DNA of 13,454 nucleotides from CAZFLY01 sp964519995 (lineage in GTDB: Bacteria; Planctomycetota; Phycisphaerae; Sedimentisphaerales; Anaerobacaceae): positions 1-13,454 of the forward strand of contig CAZFLY010000065.1 of the NCBI GenBank assembly GCA_964519995.1, read 5' to 3'. Under the pieces are notes generated by a model. The model was not told the origin of the DNA, made no database searches, and saw only the letters and a program-made list of their open reading frames with translations. Positions 1 through 7,902 of the stretch are shown here, piece by piece (position 1 is the stretch's first letter; each line of letters starts with the position of its first letter). The position numbers and the translations under genes are program-made.

Positions 1-138
1 CCCCTGTTCGACACGCGAAACGTCGAGCGTGGACAGCCAGATTGTGTCCGCAGGCGGATTGTCCTGTGACGCGGCTAAGATTGACGCCGCCGAATAACCG
101 ATGATGCCGATAAGCAGGACTCTGAGAATCAATTTCAT
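1..138 (-). CDS. Secreted NPCBM-domain protein, N-terminal 46 codons only
   Basis: Only the first 46 codons are in the window; the gene runs off the left edge. It starts MKLILRVLLIGIIGYSAA, a clear signal peptide with cleavage probably after the ILAAS region. The mature start reads DTIWLSTLDVSRVEQG. That wording, a conserved W-L-S-x-L-D segment, is typical of the beginning of an NPCBM (novel putative carbohydrate-binding module) domain. In related bacteria this domain is often attached to GH27-type alpha-galactosidases; this enzyme assignment is inference from about 20 residues. The ATG at 138 is chosen because AAGGAG lies 10 bases upstream. It follows the GH97 gene after a gap of 59 bases and is probably its operon partner. 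A second alpha-galactosidase here would fit the locus, but any NPCBM-bearing hydrolase is possible. Confidence 0.6.
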   Translation of the reverse strand, partial: MKLILRVLLIGIIGYSAASILAASQDNPPADTIWLSTLDVSRVEQG

Positions 139-148
139 GTCGTGGTTG

Positions 149-154
149 CTCCTT
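149..154 (-). promoter_or_regulatory. Ribosome-binding site of the leftmost gene
   Basis: AAGGAG on the minus strand, 10 bases before the ATG at 138. It fixes the start of the NPCBM-type gene. It also shows that this genome uses classical Shine-Dalgarno sites, which makes the missing site in front of the GH97 gene notable. Confidence 0.7.
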
Positions 155-197
155 GTTGGTCATGGTGAATACAAATGAGTGATTTACTTTTCATCAA

Positions 198-2207
198 TCA
201 GTCCTCTTTACTAATGATTCCGACAAATCCGCCGGCCGGCATGAGTGAAAGCGGAACCACGGTCCTGGCATCCACCGAGACAGAGGATTCGACAACGGCC
301 TGATAATTGGACGAAGCCGTATTGTCCGCGAAACCACGCAGCGTCCATTTGCCTTTGCCCAGGAATTTCAACGATGCCTGCAACGACATCGCATCATCGC
401 CGTTCATCGCCGCCAGATACCAACGTTTTCCCGAACGCCGGGCCATGACGATGGTCTTGGCGACCTGGCCCTCCAGGACCACCGTGTCATCCCAGACCGT
501 CGGCAGGTCGCGAAGGAATTCCACACCGGATTGCCCGCGATAATTCTCCGGACTGTCGCACAGCACCTGCAGCGGACTGGGATAGATCACCGTCATCGCC
601 AGTTGTCGGGCGCGTGTGCCCATCACTTCCGCGGGATAAGTGACTTTGAAATCCTTCGGCGCGCGATTCAGAAAACCCCCGGGCGTGAAGTCCATGGGCC
701 CGAGCAGACCGCGTGTGAACGGCAGCGTGATGGTGTGCAGGGGCGTGCATTTGTTGCCGGGCAACTTGTGGTATTCATTGCCAAGCACACCTTCCTGCGT
801 GATGAAATTGGGATACGTCCGTGCAAGACCTGTGGGCTTGTATGTGCCGTGAAAATCAACCAGCAAGTGATGCTTTGCCGCTGTCGCCAGAACTTTTTCG
901 CACCATTGAACCGTTTCCTGCGATTGGCTGTTGAGGAAATCAATTTTCACTCCCGCGAATCCCTGCTCCGTCAGATAGGCGAGAGCTGTTTCGACTCCGA
1001 ATGTTTCGATGTCGAGCGAGTGCGCCCAAATCAGCAGTCGGACGTTTTTCGATTTCGCGTATTGAACCAACTCGGGGACATTGATTTCTGGAACTGGCTG
1101 CCTGAAATCGCCTGGCGTCGGGTTGGGTTTGGAATGCAGCGATTTGTCAAAACTCGTCATCCCCTTATACCAGAACCAATCCATTAACTGGTATGGCCAG
1201 CCCATCTCGGCCGCGAGATCGATCCACTCCTTGTGCGAAGGCGTTGTACCGCGAGCGAACACGCCGGTGTGCCCCGGATCAGGATCGTAGGAATTCGTTC
1301 CCGTCCACCAGGCGTCCCACGCGCAAGCGCCGGGCTTTATCCACGAGGTGTCTTCCAAGCGGCTGGGCGTCGCGAGGTTCGCAATCAGATCGGAGTCCAC
1401 CAAATCCGCGGCTTTTCGGCCAATTATCAATATGCGCCACGGGCTGACACGCGGCGTGGATGACACAACCAATCCATTCCCATCCGAACGCCTGTCGAGC
1501 ACCGCCTTCACGGCTGATGTGCCTGTGCCCGCGAGTGACATGCCGGCCCAGTCCAACAAATCCGATTCCGCCACCGCGATGTAACCCGAAGGGGTTTCGA
1601 CCAGCAGCGGCAGAACGCTTCGAAATGGACGCCCTGCCCTGCCCGATCGAATGGCGCTTAACTTCTTTTCAGGATAAGCGTTCTCCGCACACTCGGATTC
1701 GTCGCCAGCCCAGCAACGGTAATCATCCGCAAAATGAAATTCCGTCAGTTCGTTCGTTAGCACAAAATTTCCAAGGCCGGAACTTTCCGGAAGTTCGTAA
1801 CGAAATGCAACGCCGTCGTTGTAAGCGCGCACCAGCAAGCCAAACGTGCGAATCTGTACACCCCGTTCCTCCAGCGTCAGACGCAGTTCCCGGTAGTAAT
1901 CCCGCACGGTTCGGCGGTTGCCAAATGCATTCTTCCAGGCGTCATCATGTTTCTTGGTCGCAGCCTTGGTGATGACCGTAGACGAACCCAACTTCACGCC
2001 GTCTTTGAATTCGAGCCCCAGCGGCGAGTTCGTCAGCGCAACTTTGCCGCCAATCTCCACGCGAAAATACAATCCATGATCATCCGAGATGACCACGTCG
2101 ATTCCGCCCTCCGGCGAAGTGAGGCGTTGTTCAGCGGCGTGTGCGCCCCCTGCAGAAAACACCATGCACATCAGCACGGAGCTTAGGGACACAAGAATTT
2201 TTTTCAT
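198..2207 (-). CDS. GH97 family glycoside hydrolase, probable retaining alpha-galactosidase
   Basis: A secreted glycoside hydrolase of 669 residues from the ATG at 2207, the usual GH97 length. Signal peptide is residues 1-24 (MKKILVSLSSVLMCMVFS..., ending AHA before AEQ). Then come the N-terminal beta-sandwich (about 25-280), a TIM barrel (about 285-575, with WDAWWTG and YQLMDWFW) and a C-terminal beta domain. GH97 has two branches: inverting SusB-like alpha-glucosidases using Glu bases, and retaining alpha-galactosidases using an Asp nucleophile. Here Asp423 in GVKIDF fits the retaining nucleophile, and Glu472 in ITQEGVLGNEY fits the acid/base. It would remove terminal alpha-galactose from hemicellulose side chains in the periplasm or outside the cell. 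The frame stays open upstream to a GTG at 2279, but that part overlaps the decayed GH29 gene and precedes the signal peptide. No good ribosome-binding site precedes 2207; ATG codons at 2231 and 2222 are alternatives. Family call firm, substrate moderate. Confidence 0.9.
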   Translation of the reverse strand: MKKILVSLSSVLMCMVFSAGGAHAAEQRLTSPEGGIDVVISDDHGLYFRVEIGGKVALTNSPLGLEFKDGVKLGSSTVITKAATKKHDDAWKNAFGNRRTVRDYYRELRLTLEERGVQIRTFGLLVRAYNDGVAFRYELPESSGLGNFVLTNELTEFHFADDYRCWAGDESECAENAYPEKKLSAIRSGRAGRPFRSVLPLLVETPSGYIAVAESDLLDWAGMSLAGTGTSAVKAVLDRRSDGNGLVVSSTPRVSPWRILIIGRKAADLVDSDLIANLATPSRLEDTSWIKPGACAWDAWWTGTNSYDPDPGHTGVFARGTTPSHKEWIDLAAEMGWPYQLMDWFWYKGMTSFDKSLHSKPNPTPGDFRQPVPEINVPELVQYAKSKNVRLLIWAHSLDIETFGVETALAYLTEQGFAGVKIDFLNSQSQETVQWCEKVLATAAKHHLLVDFHGTYKPTGLARTYPNFITQEGVLGNEYHKLPGNKCTPLHTITLPFTRGLLGPMDFTPGGFLNRAPKDFKVTYPAEVMGTRARQLAMTVIYPSPLQVLCDSPENYRGQSGVEFLRDLPTVWDDTVVLEGQVAKTIVMARRSGKRWYLAAMNGDDAMSLQASLKFLGKGKWTLRGFADNTASSNYQAVVESSVSVDARTVVPLSLMPAGGFVGIISKED

Positions 2208-2232
2208 GTCAGAATTGATCATAATCAGCATC

Positions 2233-2652
2233 TCATTGATTCTTTCTTCTGGTTGCCGAAGGCCATACCTGTCCGTCACGGCAATTCTTTATACAGCGTT
2301 TGGACCCGAATGTACATGTTACGGGCATAATAGTCGCTGTCTTCCGGAACTGCGGACTCCAATGCGTCCGGATGCAGAACTTGGCATCGCAATACCATTC
2401 CGGCGTCTCGTAATCCAGCAGAGATGGTCCATTCCACCTTGAAAGTGATTTGGGCACTCCATCCCACATACCCGGCCCGCCGCTATCGCCGGAAGTTCCC
2501 CAACCTTCCTTCACCACAGCCTGCCGGTCGGACACGGGGAAACTAGTTGAAGAATCGATTTCCGCAGACTGCGTAAGGTACGAAGCCAACGCCAACGAGG
2601 TCGCGTAGCCGGTGTCCGCAGCCATGAGTTTGTAGAATTTACGTCTGTGCAT
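2233..2652 (-). pseudogene. Truncated, frameshifted GH29 alpha-L-fucosidase remnant
   Basis: The N-terminal quarter of a GH29 alpha-L-fucosidase. It begins MHRRKFYKLMAADTGYA, a twin-arginine-like leader (RRxFxK), behind AAAGGAA. Residues near 2405-2350 read PEWYCDAKFCIRTHWSPQ, matching the family start, which normally reads close to PEWYRDAKFGIWxHWGPQ. Invariant positions have changed: R to C, G to C, W to R and G to S. At about 2349-2346 the homology jumps to another frame, which continues PEDSDYYARNMYI (about 2347-2307) as intact relatives do and then stops at 2276. The original frame stops at 2233. The rest of the enzyme, including the catalytic residues, is absent and GH97 follows at once. 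Substitutions at invariant sites show real loss of selection, not only a sequencing error. It lies 14 bases after the GH51 stop, so it was once an operon member. Confidence 0.8.
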
Positions 2653-2657
2653 TGCAG

Positions 2658-2664
2658 TTCCTTT
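2658..2664 (-). promoter_or_regulatory. Ribosome-binding site of the GH29 remnant
   Basis: AAAGGAA on the minus strand, with AGGA six bases before the ATG at 2652. It overlaps the last bases of the GH51 gene (TGA at 2669-2667). It favours the ATG at 2652 over the ATG at 2670, because only the former gives a leader starting with twin arginines. The translation start has survived although the gene body is destroyed. Confidence 0.55.
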
Positions 2665-2666
2665 CG

Positions 2667-4799
2667 TCATTTCACCGGGAATTCATAGATATTGACGCTG
2701 AAGGGGGCGAAAGTCGGGTTCGCAGGGATTGCATCCAGCGCTTGTTCTTCGATCTTGACGCCTGGTTCCTGGCCGACGACCACGGTAGCAGTTAGACTCT
2801 GCGGGGCCATGCGGCGCAGGGTGCCTTTACCGGACAGTTCGGCGCCGCGGATTTGGAGGCTCAGGCTTTGGGAGGATTCGGTCGGGTTGATGACAGCGAC
2901 AGTTAGAGCCTTACGATCGGCCGTCCAGGCAGCGGCCACATCCAGGGGGAAGGTATCGCTGCCGGCGTGGACAATGGGCTGTTCGCCGCCGGGAGGATCC
3001 TTGGGTTTGGGCTGGGGTGAGTTGCCCGAGACCTCCACGGGAATGGTGCCATAGTAGTCGCGGTAAAACTTAAAGAGCATCCCTGTCGGACTGAGGACCG
3101 CCTCACCGCGGGCGGCACTGTAGGTAGCCGTGATAAAGGTCAGCGCACCGAGCTGATAAAGGTCGGAATGGCGGAACATCTCGTGGAAATTCCACGCATA
3201 GGCGGGAACGACCTTATAATTGCCTCTGCCGCGACCGCCGGCATAGGCGTATTCATCCAACGCAATGGGGACCGGCTTGTTCTTCAGCGCAGGAATGCGT
3301 TTTAAGTATTCCTGATACTCTTCGTACTTGATGCGGATGTGGTTGGCCGGGCGGCGCATCCAGTCAACGAGAGGTTCGTTGGGATCATTTGGAACCTGCT
3401 TTGCGAGCGATAGATCGAAGTGAGAGTTATAGTTGTAGTAGTGCTCGCTGATCATGTCCATGTTGTCGAGGCAATTGAGAAACAGAGCGCCCGTCCAATC
3501 GGCCGGCCCGAGGTAATCGGGAATCAGCTTGTCGCCCAACTTCAAGGACTGCTTGGAGCCGGTCATGGTGTCGGGCATGGCACCGCTGGCGATGAGGATG
3601 ATGTTGGGGTCTACTTTGCGCATGGCCTTGGCAAAGAGATTGTGCTTGACCTGGTACTGGGCAAGGGACATGTAGCCGAACTGCCAGTCACCCCACATTT
3701 CGTTGCCGATGTTCCAGAACTTGACGTGATAAGGCTCGGGATGGCCGTTGGCGGCGCGCATCGCACCCATGCGGGTGGTGACGGGGCCGTTGGCGTATTC
3801 AACATATTCAGCGGCAGAGCGGGCATCGCCGAAGCCGGAGTTGACGGTGATGTAGGGTTCGACCTCCACCAAGCGGCACAGCGTCATGAATTCGTCGGTG
3901 CCGGCATCATTAGGTTGCAGAGCATTCCAGACAGGATCCCAGATGGGTGGACGCTGATCGGGGTCACCGATGGCGTCGCGCCAGTCGTGGGCCGAGACGA
4001 AATTGCCGCCGGGCCAGCGGTAGACGCCGGAACGGAGGGACTTGAGCACGGCGATGACTTCGGTCTTCCAGCCCTGGATATTGTCGGCGGGCATCAGCGA
4101 GACGACGCCGATGTACAGAGTGCCGGGGCCGGTAGAGGTGATTTCAAGCTGGGCATCGGCCGTATCAACCGGGGACTTGAAGGTGAGGGGAAACTTGGCG
4201 TACGCGGGGGTCAGTTTGTTGATGGTAATGGATTGACGATCGGTGGCGCCAGCTCCCCAGATCAAGCTGACGGTGACCTGGGCGCCCGCGTCGCCAGCGA
4301 GAACAATGCGGCCGGTGTAGTCCTTGCCCTGCATGAGCGTGAGGCCAGCTTGGCGAATACCGCGAGGCTCATCGGGGCTGAGTGCGATCGTGGGTGAGTG
4401 GTCACCGACATAGGCATGTCGGGTGTCTATGGTGATGGATTCGGCCGGGCCGACGAGGGTCCAGCGGCGAGGTGCGCCGCCAAAGCCGCCGCGGCCACCG
4501 CGTGCTCCCGGTCCGGCCTGGTTCGGTTCCTGGGCGGTGATGGGGTGATAGAACTTGCGGTCGTCGATCATTTCAGCCCACATGCCTCTGTACACAAGGC
4601 CACCGGCGTGCTCGATGAACATGCCATACAGGTTGGGGTTGATGGGAGAGAACGTCTTGCTGGCGTCGATGGTGGCATTGATGGGCGTGGGGACTGTTGT
4701 GGCAGAGGACTCTGGCGCCGCGGTGTGCAGGGCCCACACGCTGGCCGTCAGGATGGCTGTGAAGCAGGTGAAGCGAATTTTACATTGTCGGATGTGCAT
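2667..4799 (-). CDS. GH51 alpha-L-arabinofuranosidase, secreted
   Basis: A 710-residue secreted GH51 enzyme that releases alpha-L-arabinofuranosyl side groups from arabinoxylan or arabinan. Signal peptide is residues 1 to about 30 (MHIRQCKIRFTCFTAILTAS...). The family signature PINPNLYGMFIEHAGG is at about 52-67. A carbohydrate-binding-like beta domain inserted at about 110-236 precedes the main barrel, which begins near GVYRWPGGNF (259-268). The acid/base is Glu366 in FWNIGNEMWG. The nucleophile is Glu516 in IALDEYAYAGG, where most relatives read DEW. A C-terminal beta-sandwich closes the protein. A Gly/Arg-rich stretch, ARGGRGGFGGAPRR, sits at 99-112 between the first barrel element and the inserted domain. 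The ATG at 4799 is chosen because AGGAG lies eight bases upstream; the frame is open to 4850 but has no such site there. It starts 47 bases after the GH3 stop, so co-transcription is likely. Exact substrate preference cannot be read from sequence. Confidence 0.93.
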   Translation of the reverse strand: MHIRQCKIRFTCFTAILTASVWALHTAAPESSATTVPTPINATIDASKTFSPINPNLYGMFIEHAGGLVYRGMWAEMIDDRKFYHPITAQEPNQAGPGARGGRGGFGGAPRRWTLVGPAESITIDTRHAYVGDHSPTIALSPDEPRGIRQAGLTLMQGKDYTGRIVLAGDAGAQVTVSLIWGAGATDRQSITINKLTPAYAKFPLTFKSPVDTADAQLEITSTGPGTLYIGVVSLMPADNIQGWKTEVIAVLKSLRSGVYRWPGGNFVSAHDWRDAIGDPDQRPPIWDPVWNALQPNDAGTDEFMTLCRLVEVEPYITVNSGFGDARSAAEYVEYANGPVTTRMGAMRAANGHPEPYHVKFWNIGNEMWGDWQFGYMSLAQYQVKHNLFAKAMRKVDPNIILIASGAMPDTMTGSKQSLKLGDKLIPDYLGPADWTGALFLNCLDNMDMISEHYYNYNSHFDLSLAKQVPNDPNEPLVDWMRRPANHIRIKYEEYQEYLKRIPALKNKPVPIALDEYAYAGGRGRGNYKVVPAYAWNFHEMFRHSDLYQLGALTFITATYSAARGEAVLSPTGMLFKFYRDYYGTIPVEVSGNSPQPKPKDPPGGEQPIVHAGSDTFPLDVAAAWTADRKALTVAVINPTESSQSLSLQIRGAELSGKGTLRRMAPQSLTATVVVGQEPGVKIEEQALDAIPANPTFAPFSVNIYEFPVK
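4464..4505 (-). other. Gly/Arg-rich (RGG-like) segment in the GH51 enzyme
   Basis: Encodes ARGGRGGFGGAPRR at residues 99-112 of the GH51 protein, between EPNQAGPG and WTLVGPAES. The segment is low in complexity and lies at a domain boundary, so it is probably a flexible, positively charged surface loop. Similar segments occur in the unknown protein and the esterase of this operon. Confidence 0.75.
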
Positions 4800-4807
4800 G
4801 GTGGTAA

Positions 4808-4812
4808 CTCCT
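4808..4812 (-). promoter_or_regulatory. Ribosome-binding site of the GH51 gene
   Basis: AGGAG on the minus strand, eight bases before the ATG at 4799. It decides the start: the open frame extends 17 codons further upstream to a GTG, but that region lacks a signal and overlaps the end of the GH3 gene. Confidence 0.8.
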
Positions 4813-4846
4813 AACTCATATGAGGTCAATATAATGTTTCGTTGTC

Positions 4847-7744
4847 TCACCGAGTGGTGATGGTCATCGGCAATGTCAGTCGGATGTCGTCGGACGCCGC
4901 GCCGATGAGGAACTCGTACTTGCCCGGCTCCACCACGTATTGCTTGTTTTCCGTGTCCCAGTAACGCAGGCGTTCGGCAGGAATTTCAACCGTAATACGC
5001 TTCGATTCGCCTTGCTTTAAATGCATCCGGGTAAAGGCACATAACGCAAGTTTCGGCTGCGGAACGCTGGAATTGACGTGGCGGAAATAGACCTGGGCCA
5101 CATCATCACCGTCGAGACTGCCGGTGTTTTCTATCGTGAAAGACACCTTCGCGATGCCATCGGCGGAAATCTCTTCCGAATCCAACTTGCCTTTCTGGTA
5201 AGTGAACTTGGTATAACTTAAGCCGTGACCGAACGCGTAGAGGGGCTTGCCACTGAAGTATCGATAAGTGCGATTGTTCATCGAATAGTCCGTAAATGCA
5301 GGCATATCCGTGGTGGCTCGGTAGAACATCACCGGCAGATGGCCGGAGGGATTAACGTCGCCGAACAGAACTTCAGCAACGGCGCGCCCGCCTTCCTCGC
5401 CAGGATACCAGGCTTGGAGAATCGCCGGCAGGTTTTCGTCTTCCCATGGCAGCGCTATCGCCGACCCGCTGCAATTGACCATGACCACCGGCTTGCCGGT
5501 GGCATGGAGCGCCTGCACGAGTTTTTCCTGCACTTCGGGTAGTTCAATCGAATCACGATCGAATCCTTCGCCTTCCTGTGCCGGAGTGATGCCGCCGGTA
5601 TAAATGATCAAGTCCGCATTCGTCGCATTGCTGAGGGCTTCTGCGTAGAGCTCCGGCACTGGACGGGTCGTATCGTTATCCTGGCGACTCCACGCCGCAA
5701 TTCCCCGTTCGGTTCTGGTGGTGATCGGACATCCTTGTGCAAAAGAGACTTCAATGTTCGTCCCGGCCAATTGCTTGAGGCCGTTCAGAATTGAGATCGG
5801 ACGCGAAGCTGACCCGTGGTAATTGCCATGCAACATGGACGTCGAGTTGCCATTAGGCCCAATGACAGCAATCCGCTTGATCTTGGAGCGGTTGAGCGGG
5901 AGGATGCCGTCGTTCTTCAGCAACACCAAAGATTCACGAGCCACCTGTAAAGCGAGTTGCCGATGCTCGGGGGTGTCGTTCTGGTCAATGCCAATCTTGG
6001 AATACGGGCTCTTGTCGGCCGGATCAAACAATCCAAGCCTGAAGCGTGTCCATAACGTGTAATACAAGGCCTTGTCTATTTCCTGTTCACTGATCAGGCC
6101 CTTTTGGACGGCCTTCATCAGAGCGTTATAGTCTCCGCCGCAACAAAGATTGCAGCCGGCCTTCACCGCGACTGCAGCGGCTTTCTCCGGTGTATCGACG
6201 TAATGATGTGCCCTCGTGTTCCAAATATCGTTAATCGCACTGCAATCTGAAACGACATAACCCTCAAAACCCCATTGTTTACGCAACAGGTCGTCGAGCA
6301 GGAACGTGCTGGCACAGCAAGGGACGCTGTTGAGTGCGTTGTAGGCACCCATGACACCAGCGACATGTCCCTCGCGTACCGCCCGCTCAAACTGCGGTAG
6401 ATACATTTCATACAGATCGCGTTCTGACGGCTGGGCATTGAAGCGGTGGCGATCCGGTTCCGGACCGCTGTGAACTGCATAATGCTTCGCACAAGCCATC
6501 GCAAGCATATGGTCGGGATCGTCTCCCTGAATTCCCTTGATGAACTCTATGGCTATCTCGCCTGCGAGATAGGGATCTTCACCGTAGGTTTCCTGGCCAC
6601 GTCCCCAGCGGGGATCGCGGAAGATATTGATGTTCGGAGTCCAAAAGGTCAGACCAGTCCACCATTTGGAATCACCATTATTTTTGGAGGTATAATCGTT
6701 GAACTTCGCGCGGCCTTCGATGCCAATGACAGTTCCTTCCTGACGAAGCAACCCCGGATTCCACGTAGAGGCCATGCCGATAGGTTCTGGGAAGACCGTA
6801 GCGATGCCGTTGTTTGCAACACCATGCAACGCTTCGTTCCAATAGTTATACGCCGGAAGACCGAGCCGCGGGATCGCCGGCGCATCGTTCTGCAACTGGG
6901 CCACTTTCTCCGCCAGCGACATGCGGCAAATCAGATCATCCGCACGCTGCTGCAACGGCTTGGCCGGGTCACGCCAGATTGGGGCTTCCTTGATTTCCGG
7001 TACACGAGTGGCATCGCCGGTAAAAGGTTCCGCAATCTCTGACGCATTGAAAGCGACAACAGATGCCCCCGAGGCATCCTTCACCTCGAAGGTGTTGAAT
7101 TTGGCATTGTTTTTAACCGCCGTAAAAGTCACCTTCAGAGGCCCGCGGAGCGAATCATCTTCATGCTCGACCACCCCGGTAATATAACAAGCTTTTCTCG
7201 CGCCACCTGCGGTGTCAATGATATCGAAGTTCGTGGTCAATACCACTTCCCCTGAAGTCACATCGAATGCCCTTTCCCCCGGTTCGCTCAACAGCGTTTC
7301 CACTTCGCCGATAACGATGGTGTATTTGCCCGCAGGCAAATTCGAGACGCTGACGGTAAAATCCTTTCCATTGATTTCTTCGCGATACACTGCTGCATTA
7401 CCAATGGCGCCCTGGATTACGACTGACGCATCATCCTTACGGTGGGTAAAATCCCCGGTAATACTCACCTGTTTATCACAAGAACCGCAGGTCTCCTCGG
7501 CCGCAAAGGCGACTGAAACCGAAAGCCATTGACTCGCGATGGACACCAGGAACAGAACTGCCAATGCCACGGAAATACTTCCGGTTAATGGTAATTTACT
7601 GCGAGCCGGTCCCCGAAATGGAAATTCAGATTCGCGAAGAATAAAGGGGGTGTCTGTCTGGTAAAAAGTCTGATTTGTGAGTGGAATGATTACTTGCTCT
7701 GCCAGGAACTTTACACTGGCATTTATAAGATTTGATTTTTTCAT
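4847..7744 (-). CDS. GH3 beta-xylosidase-type enzyme with N-terminal malectin-like domain
   Basis: A 965-residue GH3 enzyme that would release xylose from the non-reducing ends of xylo-oligosaccharides. Order: a basic to neutral N-terminal stretch (1-50), a hydrophobic export segment (about 54-81), a malectin-like beta-sandwich (about 92-235, with LPAGKYTIVIGEVE and GERAFDV), the GH3 barrel (about 260-570), the alpha/beta sandwich (about 600-810) and a fibronectin-III-like domain (about 860-960). Motifs are those of the beta-xylosidase/arabinofuranosidase clade: YNYWNEALHGVA, DPRWGRGQETYGEDP and KHYAVHSGPE. The nucleophile is Asp500 in GYVVSDCSAI. The acid/base is probably Glu724 in PAQEGEGFDRDSIELP. 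The ATG at 7744 has AGGGA seven bases upstream. There is no other in-frame ATG, GTG or TTG before codon 59, so the long region ahead of the export segment seems real. It sits 51 bases after the preceding gene and 47 before GH51. Beta-glucosidase or bifunctional activity is possible. Confidence 0.92.
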   Translation of the reverse strand: MKKSNLINASVKFLAEQVIIPLTNQTFYQTDTPFILRESEFPFRGPARSKLPLTGSISVALAVLFLVSIASQWLSVSVAFAAEETCGSCDKQVSITGDFTHRKDDASVVIQGAIGNAAVYREEINGKDFTVSVSNLPAGKYTIVIGEVETLLSEPGERAFDVTSGEVVLTTNFDIIDTAGGARKACYITGVVEHEDDSLRGPLKVTFTAVKNNAKFNTFEVKDASGASVVAFNASEIAEPFTGDATRVPEIKEAPIWRDPAKPLQQRADDLICRMSLAEKVAQLQNDAPAIPRLGLPAYNYWNEALHGVANNGIATVFPEPIGMASTWNPGLLRQEGTVIGIEGRAKFNDYTSKNNGDSKWWTGLTFWTPNINIFRDPRWGRGQETYGEDPYLAGEIAIEFIKGIQGDDPDHMLAMACAKHYAVHSGPEPDRHRFNAQPSERDLYEMYLPQFERAVREGHVAGVMGAYNALNSVPCCASTFLLDDLLRKQWGFEGYVVSDCSAINDIWNTRAHHYVDTPEKAAAVAVKAGCNLCCGGDYNALMKAVQKGLISEQEIDKALYYTLWTRFRLGLFDPADKSPYSKIGIDQNDTPEHRQLALQVARESLVLLKNDGILPLNRSKIKRIAVIGPNGNSTSMLHGNYHGSASRPISILNGLKQLAGTNIEVSFAQGCPITTRTERGIAAWSRQDNDTTRPVPELYAEALSNATNADLIIYTGGITPAQEGEGFDRDSIELPEVQEKLVQALHATGKPVVMVNCSGSAIALPWEDENLPAILQAWYPGEEGGRAVAEVLFGDVNPSGHLPVMFYRATTDMPAFTDYSMNNRTYRYFSGKPLYAFGHGLSYTKFTYQKGKLDSEEISADGIAKVSFTIENTGSLDGDDVAQVYFRHVNSSVPQPKLALCAFTRMHLKQGESKRITVEIPAERLRYWDTENKQYVVEPGKYEFLIGAASDDIRLTLPMTITTR

Positions 7745-7751
7745 GGGTTAA

Positions 7752-7756
7752 TCCCT
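7752..7756 (-). promoter_or_regulatory. Ribosome-binding site of the GH3 gene
   Basis: AGGGA on the minus strand, seven bases before the ATG at 7744, inside a short AT-rich gap (7745-7795). It supports the long N-terminus of the GH3 protein, which otherwise looks unusual for an exported enzyme. Confidence 0.6.
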
Positions 7757-7860
7757 AAATAAATATTAGTTTATGGTATTAAAGAACACGGAGACTTATT
7801 TGACAGAAAAGGCCATATACGAGTGCGGTAGCACGGTGAATGTGAAGAATGTACGCGGCG

Positions 7861-7902
7861 GGGGGCCGGGCCACGACCGCCAAATCCGCCGCCACGCCAG
7901 CC
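7861..7902 (-). other. Gly/Arg-rich segment, C-terminal part of the unknown protein
   Basis: Encodes GWRGGGFGGRGPAP in the second of the three frames of the interrupted protein, directly before the C6 run where the last frame change is needed. It is the second such segment in this protein, and it shares the GGFGG core with the GH51 and esterase segments. Confidence 0.65.

Noticed and set aside
531..1187. Plus-strand open frame of 218 codons opposite GH97.
   Set aside because: The minus-strand GH97 reading is unambiguous, and the product resembles no protein I know.
3420..4818. Long plus-strand open frames opposite GH51 (3420-4397 and 4398-4814).
   Set aside because: They are the antisense of a well-supported GC-rich gene; the products are Val/Gly/Asp-rich with no domain, signal or ribosome-binding site.
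4815..4824. 10-base palindrome CTCATATGAG in the leader of GH51.
   Set aside because: Too short to separate from chance, and it overlaps the region next to the ribosome-binding site.
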